A DNA stretch of 42,689 bases from Actinomycetes bacterium (GTDB lineage: Bacteria; Actinomycetota; Thermoleophilia; BMS3ABIN01): positions 1 through 42,689 of the forward strand of contig JAJYIM010000015.1 of NCBI GenBank assembly GCA_021790115.1, in the 5' to 3' direction. The notes beneath the pieces were generated by a model. That model was not told where the DNA came from. It saw only the letters and a list, made by a program, of their open reading frames with translations, and made no database searches. The position numbers and the translations under genes were made by a program. Position 1 is the first letter of the stretch. Every line of letters starts with the position of its first letter. Positions 25,280-32,883 of the stretch are shown here, piece by piece.

Positions 25280-25458
25280 GAATCTATCTCAAAAGACATA
25301 TTCTGCTGCGGCCGGCTGCAAAGGCGATGGGCGGCGTCCTCGGAGCAAAAAGTCCTCGACGTACCGCAGCGGGTACGACTGCGGGCTTTTTACTCCCGCG
25401 TCCTTGCCCATCGCCTTTTCGCTCGGCCTCGCTGCGAACAGCCTTTTGAGATAAATTC
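25280..25458. repeat. Dispersed palindromic repeat, copy 4
   Basis: A 179-bp copy bounded by GAATCTATCTCAAAAGAC and GCCTTTTGAGATAAATTC, nearly identical inside to copy 2. Its right edge (ATTCTA) supplies the TAG stop codon of glnK1. It fills most of the 352-bp glnK1-glnA gap. The remainder (25106-25279) holds the glnA leader. Confidence 0.92.
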
Positions 25459-25811
25459 TAAATCGCGGCCGCCCCCCGCTCACCGGTCCTGACGCGGACA
25501 GTGTCGCTCACCGGCAGCAGGAAAATCTTGCCGTCGCCAATCTCGCCGGTTCGCGCCGCGGCCAACAGCGCCTCCACGATGCGCTCCACATCGTCATCTG
25601 CAACCACCATCTCCAGCATCAGCTTCGGCAGAAGGTTTACCCGCGTCTCCAGGCCGCGGTAATGCTCGATGTGGCCCTTCTGGCGGCCGTGGCCCTTCAC
25701 CTCCCAGATTGTCATGCCGACTACGCCGATCTCTTCCATCGCCTGCTGGACCTCGAACAGCCGCTCTCCCTTAAAGACGCACTGGATCATGGTCATCTTC
25801 CCGTCAGTCAT
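25458..25811 (-). CDS. glnK: PII signal transduction protein 1
   Basis: 117 residues, PII fold. EVKGHGRQKGHIEHYRG is the T-loop start and RTGEIGDGKIF the B-loop that binds ATP/ADP. PII proteins sense nucleotides and 2-oxoglutarate and block their Amt partner with the T-loop. By alignment to E. coli GlnB, Tyr46 is kept but residue 51 is Thr (YRGLET), so uridylylation or adenylylation at Tyr51 is not possible. The ATG immediately follows the amt1 stop, so it should control Amt1. Its stop codon lies in repeat copy 4. Confidence 0.92.
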   Translation of the reverse strand: MTDGKMTMIQCVFKGERLFEVQQAMEEIGVVGMTIWEVKGHGRQKGHIEHYRGLETRVNLLPKLMLEMVVADDDVERIVEALLAAARTGEIGDGKIFLLPVSDTVRVRTGERGAAAI

Positions 25812-27035
25812 TTATATCAGCTCCTCAGGGTAAGCCTTGCCGGCATGGATGGTGAGATCCGAGCCCAGCAGCTCCTGCTGCGGCGTCAGCCTGATCCCCA
25901 TTATCATCTTGATGGCGCCGTAGACGATGAAAGAAGCAGCCAGCGCAATGGCGATGCAGGCGGCAGTGCCAACGAGCTGCGACAGAAAATTGACGCCGCC
26001 CAGTCCGCCCAGCGCCTTGTAGCCAAAGATGCCGCAGGCAATCCCGCCCCAAGCGCCGCACAGCCCGTGTAGCGGCCAGACGCCGAGCACGTCGTCGATC
26101 TTTAGCTTCTCGTTCGCCCACAGGAAGCCCTTGACGAAGATGATGCCGGCGATCGCGCCGGTGACCAGCGCCGCCAGCGGATGCATGACGTCCGAGCCGG
26201 CGCACACCGCCACCAGGCCTGCCAGGGCGCCGTTATAGACGAAAACGCTGTCACGCCTGGAGACAAGCACGGCGGCCAGCAATCCCCCGCCCATGGCCAG
26301 CAACGAGTTGGCCGCCACCAGGCCGGAGATCTTGGGCAGCGTCGCCGCCGAGGCGACGTTAAACCCAAACCAGCCCACCATCAGCAGCCAGCTGCCCAGC
26401 GCCACGAAGGGGACGCTGTGGATCTGCAGCGGCCGGCTCTGGCCATTTACATAGCGGCCCATGCGTGGTCCCAGCAGCAGGATGCCGGGCAGCGCCAGCC
26501 AGCCTCCCATGGCGTGCACGACAACAGAGCCGGCGTAGTCGTGAAAGCCGGCGCCGAACGCGCTGGCCAGCCAGCCGGTAGAGGAGCCAAGCACATTGAA
26601 GTGGCCCCAGACCAGTCCCTCGAAGAAAGGATAGGCAAAGCCGACGAAGATGGCGCCGGCCAGCACCTGGGGGCCAAACTTCATCCGCTCGGCGACGCCG
26701 CCGCTAATGATGGCGGGAATGACCGCGGCAAAGCAAAGCAGGAAGAAAAAATGGGCCAGGTTGTAGCCGGAGTTATCCGCCAGCAGTCCGGAGGCCTTGC
26801 CCAGAAAAGTGATGCCGTAAGAAATGGGAAAGCCAACCAGGAAATAAACAACCGTGGAAACTGCCCAGTCGGTCGGTATCTTGGTCAGCGCGTTGACGAT
26901 ATTCTTTTTTCTGACACTGCCGGCTTCCAGGAAAGCAAAGCCGGCGTGCATGGAAAACACCAGCACCGCCCCCCAGAGCAGAAAGAAAACATTGCCGGCG
27001 TTGACAATGTCGGTTAAACCGGTTGGGGCGTTCAT
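25812..27035 (-). CDS. amt: Ammonium transporter Amt1
   Basis: 407 residues with about 11 membrane spans. DYAGSVVVHAMGG holds the conserved pore aspartate and first histidine, and WPLHGLCGAWG the second. It conducts ammonium into the cell and is followed directly by its PII regulator. ATG at 27035 is chosen because AAGGAG lies six bases upstream. The open frame extends further, through the likely promoter. Unlike Amt2 and Amt3, it has no cleavable signal-like N-terminus. A TTGG-N11-CCAA motif lies about 115 bp upstream. Confidence 0.94.
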   Translation of the reverse strand: MNAPTGLTDIVNAGNVFFLLWGAVLVFSMHAGFAFLEAGSVRKKNIVNALTKIPTDWAVSTVVYFLVGFPISYGITFLGKASGLLADNSGYNLAHFFFLLCFAAVIPAIISGGVAERMKFGPQVLAGAIFVGFAYPFFEGLVWGHFNVLGSSTGWLASAFGAGFHDYAGSVVVHAMGGWLALPGILLLGPRMGRYVNGQSRPLQIHSVPFVALGSWLLMVGWFGFNVASAATLPKISGLVAANSLLAMGGGLLAAVLVSRRDSVFVYNGALAGLVAVCAGSDVMHPLAALVTGAIAGIIFVKGFLWANEKLKIDDVLGVWPLHGLCGAWGGIACGIFGYKALGGLGGVNFLSQLVGTAACIAIALAASFIVYGAIKMIMGIRLTPQQELLGSDLTIHAGKAYPEELI

Positions 27036-27147
27036 GGGCGGCTCCTTGACTGTCTTTGGCGCCGGGATGCCATGCCTTTGTGCATCGGTACAATTTCCGG
27101 CGCGGTTGCTTGCTCCAAAAGTATGTGGCCGATTGTACAAAGACCGA

Positions 27148-27169
27148 TTTGGCAAAGATTTATCCAAAA
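27148..27169 (-). promoter_or_regulatory. Candidate nitrogen-regulator site upstream of amt1
   Basis: TTTGG, 11 bases, CCAAAA (plus strand), including TTATCCAAAA. Almost the same dyad occurs upstream of amt3 at 37139-37160. The shared spacing and position before two ammonium transporter operons suggest a common regulator. The regulator itself is not identified in the window. Confidence 0.45.
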
Positions 27170-27224
27170 GTCCATACTTGTTGACATCAGTTTTGTCCAA
27201 ATGTACATGCATTCCGCGCTGGGG

Positions 27225-27259
27225 GCCGGCCGCAACAGAATCTGCCTTGAGATAGATTC
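27225..27259. repeat. Terminal fragment of the dispersed palindromic repeat
   Basis: GGCCGGCCGCAACAGAATCT then GCCTTGAGATAGATTC matches about 35 bp of the right end of copy 5 (CCGGCCGCAGCAGAATATG, GCCTTTTGAGATAGATTC). Only the end is left, between amt1 and the next two-component system. Confidence 0.7.
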
Positions 27260-27338
27260 ATTATCCGGGCAGGTCTTATCCGGGCAGGCCGCCGATAATG
27301 ATTCCGGCCGCCATTGTGGTATACATGAAGAGAAAAGC

Positions 27339-28007
27339 ATGCGAATCCTTCTGGTCGAAGACAATCGAAAACTGGCGGGCTATATCAAGAAGGCGCTGGC
27401 CAGGGAAAGCTACGCCGTTGACTGTGTCTTTGACGGCGCTAGCGGCAAGGAGCGCGCCGCCCTGGGAAACTACGACCTGGTGATTCTGGACATCATGCTT
27501 CCTGTTAAGGACGGATTTCAGGTCTGCCGCGAGCTGCGGAAAGAAAGTGTGAACGTGCCGATCATCATGTTGACAGCGATGGGCGAGTTCGAGGACAGGG
27601 TGGCGGGGCTGGACAGCGGCGCGGATGATTACCTGGTGAAGCCGTTTGACCTGAAAGAGCTCTCCGCGCGCATACGCGCCTTGTTGCGCCGCCCGCGGGA
27701 AAAAAAGCAGGAGATCCTGACGGCCGGCGAAATAACCCTCGACAGCGCCAGCCATGCTGTCATGAAGGGCAGCGAGACGCTGCAGCTGACCCTGAAAGAG
27801 TTCGCGGTCCTTGAGTACCTCGTCAGAAACAAGGGTCTGGTGCTGACCCGTGATCAGATATATGACCACTGCTGGGACTGGGCCGCCAGCGCCTACAGCA
27901 ATGTGGTGGATGCGGTCATCAAGCAGTTGCGCAAGAAATTTAACGACAGCCAGAAACAGCAAATTATCAAAACGGTGCGCGGCGTTGGCTACAAGCTTCA
28001 GGCATAA
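27339..28007 (+). CDS. OmpR-family response regulator of the ABC-exporter two-component system
   Basis: 222 residues. The receiver has phosphoacceptor D51 in LVILDIMLPVKDGF and K in LVKPFDL. The winged helix contains LTLKEFAVLEYLVRN and ends TVRGVGYKLQA. It is CusR/CiaR-like. ATG at 27339 is the family start. It overlaps the kinase gene downstream. Candidate binding sites of the type TTTCAT-N5-TTTCAT lie before the secreted-peptide gene and before the ABC operon, suggesting that it controls both. Confidence 0.92.
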   Translation: MRILLVEDNRKLAGYIKKALARESYAVDCVFDGASGKERAALGNYDLVILDIMLPVKDGFQVCRELRKESVNVPIIMLTAMGEFEDRVAGLDSGADDYLVKPFDLKELSARIRALLRRPREKKQEILTAGEITLDSASHAVMKGSETLQLTLKEFAVLEYLVRNKGLVLTRDQIYDHCWDWAASAYSNVVDAVIKQLRKKFNDSQKQQIIKTVRGVGYKLQA

Positions 28008-28971
28008 TCCCTTCCAGCGCGCCAGAATCAAGCTGGCGGCTTTTTATACCCTTGGCGTTCTGGTCCTGATGGTTATCTTCAGCGTCTCCGTATACGTCCT
28101 TTTTTCCAGAAACGCTGTGGACAACCTCGAGTATCAAGGTCCCGGCAGGGACCAGGGAGCCAGCGTCGAAACACAAGTCGTCGCCAATGCCCAACACCGG
28201 CTGCAGACGATTTTGTTAATCATGGACGGCCTGGTCGTGTTTCTGGCCGCCGGCGTCAGCTACTACGTGGCCGGCAAAGCCCTGCAGCCGGTCGAAAATG
28301 CCTACACTGCCCAGAAGAAATTCGCCGCCGACGCGGCGCATGAGTTGCGGACCCCGCTAACGATCATGAAAACCGGGGCGGAAACTGTGCTGGCCGGCGG
28401 CAGCCGTGAGGAATATGAGAAATACATCCAGGACTCGCTGGAAGAGTCAGAATTTCTCGCCGGCGTGGTAAATGACCTCCTGTTCCTGGCGCGCAGCGCT
28501 AACAACAAAACGAATTTTTCTTCTTTGGACTTGGGGGAGCTTGTCCGCAAACAGGCGCAGTTCATGATGCCTTATGCGAAAACAAAGAATGTTGCCCTGA
28601 CCTGTCTGCCGGCCGGGCGCATTATTGTCAACGGCAACCCGGACCACTTGCGACGGCTGCTTAACAACCTGATCAAAAATGCCATTGATTACAACAGGGA
28701 GAATGGCAAGGTAGAAGTATCGCTGCGTGAGTCAAAAGACAGAGTGACAATGCAGGTAGCCGATACCGGCGTGGGAATAGGCGCACCGGATCTTGACAGG
28801 GTATACGACCGGTTTTACAAGGCAGATCCGGCCAGGAGCGGAGCCGGTGGCGGCGCCGGGCTGGGGCTTTCCATCGCCAAAGAGATAGTCGAGGCGCACA
28901 AGGGGAAGCTGGACGTCAAGAGCACGCCAAGTGAAGGAACGCTGGTGACGGTACAGCTGCCCGCGGGCTGA
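27985..28971 (+). CDS. Sensor histidine kinase, two membrane spans, no clear HAMP
   Basis: About 328 residues. Membrane helices at about 17-40 and 74-96 enclose a short loop of about 30 residues. HisKA then follows almost directly, with H119 in DAAHELRTPLTIMK. The ATPase domain has N in LIKNAIDYN, DTGVGIG and GAGLGLSIAKE. No ATG exists near the start. TTG at 27985, overlapping the regulator's end by 23 bp, is the best guess. Its tiny outer loop suggests membrane or cell-envelope sensing. Confidence 0.88.
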   Translation: MATSFRHNPFQRARIKLAAFYTLGVLVLMVIFSVSVYVLFSRNAVDNLEYQGPGRDQGASVETQVVANAQHRLQTILLIMDGLVVFLAAGVSYYVAGKALQPVENAYTAQKKFAADAAHELRTPLTIMKTGAETVLAGGSREEYEKYIQDSLEESEFLAGVVNDLLFLARSANNKTNFSSLDLGELVRKQAQFMMPYAKTKNVALTCLPAGRIIVNGNPDHLRRLLNNLIKNAIDYNRENGKVEVSLRESKDRVTMQVADTGVGIGAPDLDRVYDRFYKADPARSGAGGGAGLGLSIAKEIVEAHKGKLDVKSTPSEGTLVTVQLPAG

Positions 28972-29042
28972 TGCGCCGTCATGCCGCGCCGGCGATGGCC
29001 GCAGAAAGCCGCCCTTCCGGGGCGGTTTTCTAATGCGCCAAA

Positions 29043-29059
29043 GTTCATCGTAATTTCAT
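29043..29059 (+). promoter_or_regulatory. 11-bp-spaced regulator site before the secreted-peptide gene
   Basis: GTTCAT (29043) and TTTCAT (29054), exactly 11 bp apart, match the pair at 29467-29483. This is a likely site for the OmpR-type regulator at 27339-28007. Confidence 0.5.
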
Positions 29060-29118
29060 TTTTAATGGCTAGGTTATGTGTGCGTGGCAAAACGGACCTT
29101 TGGAAGGAGGTGCAACAA

Positions 29119-29382
29119 ATGAGATTGAGAAAAAAACTTGCCGTGCTGCTGGCCCTCGGCAGCCTGCTGGCAGGCGGGAGCGTCATCGGAGCCATCGGCG
29201 TGGCCAGTGCGCAGACCAAGTCTGGCGCTGCTAATCATGCCGGGGCCGTAACGCAGCCGTCTGTCGAAAAAAGCGGCGGCGCCGAGTCCCAAAATGAGGC
29301 CGCCGACGCCGGTCTCCCCGGCGGCGGCCACGAGGACCCGCCGGGCACCAATGTAAACCATCAGGCAGAAGGCGTGGAATAG
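29119..29382 (+). CDS. Small secreted protein, unknown function
   Basis: 87 residues. A signal peptide of about 31 residues (MRLRKKLAVLLALGSLLAGG, ending VASAQ) is followed by a short hydrophilic Gly/Ala/Glu-rich chain. It closes with a distinctive His/Pro/Asn motif (GGGHEDPPGTNVNHQAEGVE). AAGGAGGT seven bases before the ATG supports the start. It sits between a two-component system and an ABC-2 exporter and has its own terminator at 29401-29432. It may be an envelope stress peptide or signal, but no family is recognised. Confidence 0.75.
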   Translation: MRLRKKLAVLLALGSLLAGGSVIGAIGVASAQTKSGAANHAGAVTQPSVEKSGGAESQNEAADAGLPGGGHEDPPGTNVNHQAEGVE

Positions 29383-29400
29383 GCAGGAAGCCGAAAGGCT

Positions 29401-29432
29401 GACAGGGGGCGGAGAATATTTCGCCCCCTGTC
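29401..29432 (+). terminator. Hairpin terminator after the secreted-peptide gene
   Basis: GACAGGGGGCG and CGCCCCCTGTC form a perfect 11-bp stem around a 10-base loop, followed by TTAACC. The T-run is short. Confidence 0.65.
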
Positions 29433-29466
29433 TTAACCTCGCCATACGGCGGCCCGCACCCCGATT

Positions 29467-29500
29467 TTTCATGAAGTTTTCATAAATCACGTTTATAAAA
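29467..29500 (+). promoter_or_regulatory. Activator site and promoter of the ABC-2 operon
   Basis: TTTCAT at 29467 and 29478 (11 bp apart) overlap the -35 region of a TATAAA -10 at 29495-29500. Transcription would then start at or next to the ATG at 29506, which has no ribosome-binding site, so the mRNA is probably leaderless and regulator-activated. Confidence 0.5.
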
Positions 29501-29505
29501 CCAAT

Positions 29506-30243
29506 ATGTCAACCAGCTCCATTATCCACACCAGCGATCTTTGCATGCGCTATGGCAGCAATCTCGCCCTCAAGAATGTCAACCTGGCGATCGCCGCCGG
29601 TGAGATATTCGGCCTGCTTGGACACAACGGCGCCGGCAAGACAACCACGGTCAGCATTATTACGACGCTGCTGGCACCCAGCTCGGGCCGCGCAGAAGTG
29701 TGTGGCCTGGACACACTGCGGGATAGCCGGAACGTGCGCCGCCGGATCGGCTACCTGCCTGAAAATGTCGAGCTGTATGACTCTCTGACACTGAAGGAAA
29801 ATTTGCTTTATTTTGCCCGCCTGTCAGGAGTGGCCGAGCCGCAGAAAAGAATCGCCGGCGTGCTGGATTTTCTCGATTTCACAACTCATGAAAATGAGAA
29901 GCTGGGCACATTCAGCAAGGGCATGCGGCAGCGGGCCGGCATCGCCCAGGCGATCCTGCACCGGCCACGGGTGCTGTTCCTGGATGAGCCCACCTCCGGC
30001 CTGGATCCCCAGGGTGTAATCACGTTGCGCCAGAACATCAAAAGCCTCAACGAGGAGCTGGGCATGACCATCTTCATGAATACACATTCGCTCGCCGAGG
30101 TTACCAAAACATGCACGAGCATCGGCATCCTGCGAAATGGCGAGCTGCTTTACCATGACTCGCTCAAGCAGACAATGGCCGCTTTTCCGGACCAGGCTTC
30201 ACTGGAGGATGTTTACCTCAGGATTGACGCCGACGGCAGATGA
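29506..30243 (+). CDS. ABC transporter ATP-binding protein
   Basis: 245 residues. Walker A is GHNGAGKTTT, the Q-loop region IGYLPENVELYDSLT, the signature TFSKGMRQR and Walker B VLFLDEPTSGLDPQG. This is the CcmA/NatA-like class that powers ABC-2 permeases. It overlaps the first permease gene by four bases. With two permeases and a lipoprotein it forms a Nos(D)FY-like or peptide/antibiotic exporter, probably switched on by the adjacent two-component system. The substrate is unknown. Confidence 0.93.
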   Translation: MSTSSIIHTSDLCMRYGSNLALKNVNLAIAAGEIFGLLGHNGAGKTTTVSIITTLLAPSSGRAEVCGLDTLRDSRNVRRRIGYLPENVELYDSLTLKENLLYFARLSGVAEPQKRIAGVLDFLDFTTHENEKLGTFSKGMRQRAGIAQAILHRPRVLFLDEPTSGLDPQGVITLRQNIKSLNEELGMTIFMNTHSLAEVTKTCTSIGILRNGELLYHDSLKQTMAAFPDQASLEDVYLRIDADGR

Positions 30244-31151
30244 GAGGTCCTGTCCTGACAATTGCCAGGCAGGAACTGCGCATCGCCGGAACAAACCGCC
30301 TGGCAATGCTTCTGAGCGGCATTTTCCTTGGCATGGTGCTCATATCAGGGTTTATCGGCTGGGCCTCACACCATACTGTTACAAGTGTGTATGGGGAGGC
30401 TCTGCGGGAAGGAGCGGCTTCAGGACCAAATCCCTTCTCTACACAGCAGCCGCTTGACCTGATCAGGAACACCGTGATCTATACCATCCTCATCGGAGCG
30501 CTGTCAGCCATCCTGGTAGGAGTCCAGTCCGCCATGCACGACCGCAAGGCCGGGGTTGTGGACCTGCTCTTTTCGCGGCCTGTCACTACCAGGCAATACG
30601 TGGCCGGAAAGTTCCTCGGCATGCAATACCTGCTGGCGCTCATCCTGGCGGCGGCCGGCCTGCTTAGCTGGGGCACGGCTTTGTTTATCCGCGGCGCCAT
30701 GCTGTCCCCGGCCGACACCGGCGCCCTGGCGGCCTTTTTTTTGCTTGCCTGGCTTTTCCTGGTGCCTTTTAACATGCTGGGCTTCATTTTCGGGGCCGGC
30801 AGCAGGCGCGAGACCAGCGCCTTGCTGGCGCCGATTCTCGTCTGGGTGCTGCTGGTCTTTGTCCTGCCTCAACTGGGCACGGCGGCGCATCCGGTTTCCC
30901 TGCTTAATCCGGTTCCCGCGCAGCCGGCTTCGCAGGGGTCCTTCTTTGCTTTCAACCACCGTATTTTACAGCCGGTTTCGCCGGCTGACCGCTTTAAGGG
31001 GGCCAGCGCGGGGCTGCTGGGCTTCAGTCCCGGCGGCAAACATTTTGAAACGTTTGACTGGACGACGCTGGCCATCATCGCCGCCGCCGGTTTCATCGCG
31101 GCCCTGCTGCTGATCAGGAGCGGCCGCATGAGAAAGCCTGTCCGTGAGTAA
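30240..31151 (+). CDS. ABC-2 type permease subunit 1
   Basis: 303 residues with about six hydrophobic segments. A first membrane helix lies near residue 20 (LAMLLSGIFLGMVLISGFIGW). An extracytoplasmic loop follows, then the NosY-like stretch KAGVVDLLFSRPVTTRQYVAGKFLG, which marks ABC-2 permeases beside the ATPase. A loop with FFAFNHRILQPVSPADRFKG precedes the last helix. It overlaps the ATPase gene upstream and the second permease downstream, giving a heterodimeric transporter. Confidence 0.88.
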   Translation: MRGPVLTIARQELRIAGTNRLAMLLSGIFLGMVLISGFIGWASHHTVTSVYGEALREGAASGPNPFSTQQPLDLIRNTVIYTILIGALSAILVGVQSAMHDRKAGVVDLLFSRPVTTRQYVAGKFLGMQYLLALILAAAGLLSWGTALFIRGAMLSPADTGALAAFFLLAWLFLVPFNMLGFIFGAGSRRETSALLAPILVWVLLVFVLPQLGTAAHPVSLLNPVPAQPASQGSFFAFNHRILQPVSPADRFKGASAGLLGFSPGGKHFETFDWTTLAIIAAAGFIAALLLIRSGRMRKPVRE

Positions 31152-32121
31152 GGCCGTCAGGACAATATTCTTCAAGGAGCTCGGCGACCTGTTGCGCCGG
31201 CGCAGCTTCCTGCTGCTTTGCGCCGCGCTGGCCTCGATTGTGGCCCTCTCCTTGATAATCGCTTCGCTAAACTATCACAAGCAACTGTCAGATTATCAAC
31301 AATATGCGCAGACGCTCGCGCAGAGCGGCGGCGCTGCGGCGGCGCTGCCGCCGCAATTATCGCCGCTGCAGCAACTGCGCGGCAGCATTGAATATATCGA
31401 GATCATCGGACCGGTCCTGGCGATAGTTGCCGGTTACGGCATCGTGGCAAAAGAAAAGTACCGTGGCACCCTGCGCCTGTTCTTTAGCCGCCCGATCGGC
31501 GCTCTGGACCTGGCCGCCGGGAAGCTGGCCGCGTTGGCCCTGCTCTGGCTGATAATCATCCTGGTGCTGTTGCTGGTGATGGCCACAACACTGCATTTTG
31601 TCGGCGGCGCCTTATTTTCCGCATCCACCATCGCCAAACTGGTCCTGAGCCTGGCCGCAGCCTGGGCCTATCTGATGTTCTGGAGCGCACTGGCGCTGGG
31701 ATTGACATGCTCCAGCAAGCATTTGGGCTCAGCCTTGCTGATCAGCTTTATCGCCTGGCTCGCCGTTGTGCTGCTATTGCCACAGATTGGCGACACGATG
31801 GATCCCGACAACCAGGTGCCGGGAGGACTGTTTCAAAGCATGCATGTTGATAAATCGCATGAGCATGCCATCATGGCGCATTTTGGCGGGTACGAAAGTG
31901 CGCGCAATGCCCTGGAGGAAACGTCGATCAGCAAGCATTTTGAACGGGCCAGCTTTGCTTTCCTGGGCGTAAAGCAGATTTACAACCAGCAGCCGGTCGG
32001 CTATATCTGGGGCGATACCTGGAAAGACACGGCATTGCTGCTGACCGGACTGCTCGCGAGCGCAGCGTTTGCGTTGACGTGGTGCAATAAACGCAACCTG
32101 ATCGGAAGGAGCTGGAAATGA
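31144..32121 (+). CDS. ABC-2 type permease subunit 2
   Basis: 325 residues, about six membrane spans, paralogous to the preceding permease. Both share YRGTLRLFFSRPIGALDLAAGKLA-like sequence after the first loop. A large loop between the fifth and last helix contains a histidine-rich patch (MHVDKSHEHAIMAHFGGY) that might bind metal. It starts inside the end of permease 1 with GTG and its stop overlaps the lipoprotein ATG, so the four genes are tightly coupled. Confidence 0.88.
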   Translation: MSKAVRTIFFKELGDLLRRRSFLLLCAALASIVALSLIIASLNYHKQLSDYQQYAQTLAQSGGAAAALPPQLSPLQQLRGSIEYIEIIGPVLAIVAGYGIVAKEKYRGTLRLFFSRPIGALDLAAGKLAALALLWLIIILVLLLVMATTLHFVGGALFSASTIAKLVLSLAAAWAYLMFWSALALGLTCSSKHLGSALLISFIAWLAVVLLLPQIGDTMDPDNQVPGGLFQSMHVDKSHEHAIMAHFGGYESARNALEETSISKHFERASFAFLGVKQIYNQQPVGYIWGDTWKDTALLLTGLLASAAFALTWCNKRNLIGRSWK

Positions 32122-32681
32122 AAACAGTCATCAAGGCAACCGCAGTCATACTCAGCGCCACGGGCATCTGCCTGTTCTTGGCGGCATGCGGCGGCAGCTC
32201 GCCGGGAGGCGCCGCGAGCCAGGCGGCGAAAACCGGCGGTCAGGTGCTGCCGGTGGCAAACAACCCCATCCGCAACAACTCCAGCACACCGGGTCTGACG
32301 ATTGTTTCGGCGGCAGTGGAAAACAATGTCGACCCGGCAACGGGCATGGCCATCGCCGATTGCCTGCAGCTCGGGGTAAAAAACGCCAGCAATCAGGCAA
32401 TGAGCAATTTTGAAATCTATTATCAGATGCAGGATGCGAAGACTGGCGCCAGCGAGGGCTACTACCAGAAGCTGGCCGGGCTGAGCCTGAACCCCGGTGA
32501 GACCCGCACCATCTTCTTTGACAATAAGGCCGGCGCGGGCCACTATCCGGAAAACAAATACAGCATCTACAGGACTTCACAGAACGAAGTCCATTTTACG
32601 ATTGAGCTAAGCGCGCCCGGCTTCAAGCCGGCCAAAAGCGAGGCAACCAAGGGAGCCGGCACCGGCGAGCAGCAGGACTGA
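32118..32681 (+). CDS. Lipoprotein of the ABC-2 operon
   Basis: 187 residues. A signal sequence with lipobox LAAC (cysteine near 20) is followed by a Gly/Ser/Ala linker. A beta-sandwich-like domain then follows (GMAIADCLQLGVKNASNQAMSNFEIYYQM, ending NEVHFTIELSAPGFKP), which resembles domains that bind substrates outside the membrane. The last gene of the operon, it probably captures or hands over the transported compound. No named family is certain. Confidence 0.78.
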   Translation: MKTVIKATAVILSATGICLFLAACGGSSPGGAASQAAKTGGQVLPVANNPIRNNSSTPGLTIVSAAVENNVDPATGMAIADCLQLGVKNASNQAMSNFEIYYQMQDAKTGASEGYYQKLAGLSLNPGETRTIFFDNKAGAGHYPENKYSIYRTSQNEVHFTIELSAPGFKPAKSEATKGAGTGEQQD

Positions 32682-32705
32682 CGCGGATGCCACCTTCCTG
32701 GCTTA

Positions 32706-32883
32706 GAATCTATCTCAAAAGGCTGTTCGTGGCGAGGCCGAGCGAAAAGGCGATGGGCAAGGACGCAGGAGCAAAAAGCCCGCAGTCGTACCTGTACGAT
32801 ACGTCGAGGACTTTTTGCCCCGAGGACGCCGCCCATCGCCTTTGCAGCCGGCCGCAGCAGAATATGCCTTTTGAGATAGATTC
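32706..32883. repeat. Dispersed palindromic repeat, copy 5 (inverted)
   Basis: A 178-bp copy in the opposite orientation to copies 2 and 4. It is bounded by GAATCTATCTCAAAAGGC and GCCTTTTGAGATAGATTC, a perfect 18-bp inverted repeat. The TTA just beyond its right end (32884-32886) is the amt2 stop codon. It lies between convergent genes and its AAAAAG/CTTTTT core could act as their shared terminator. Confidence 0.93.
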
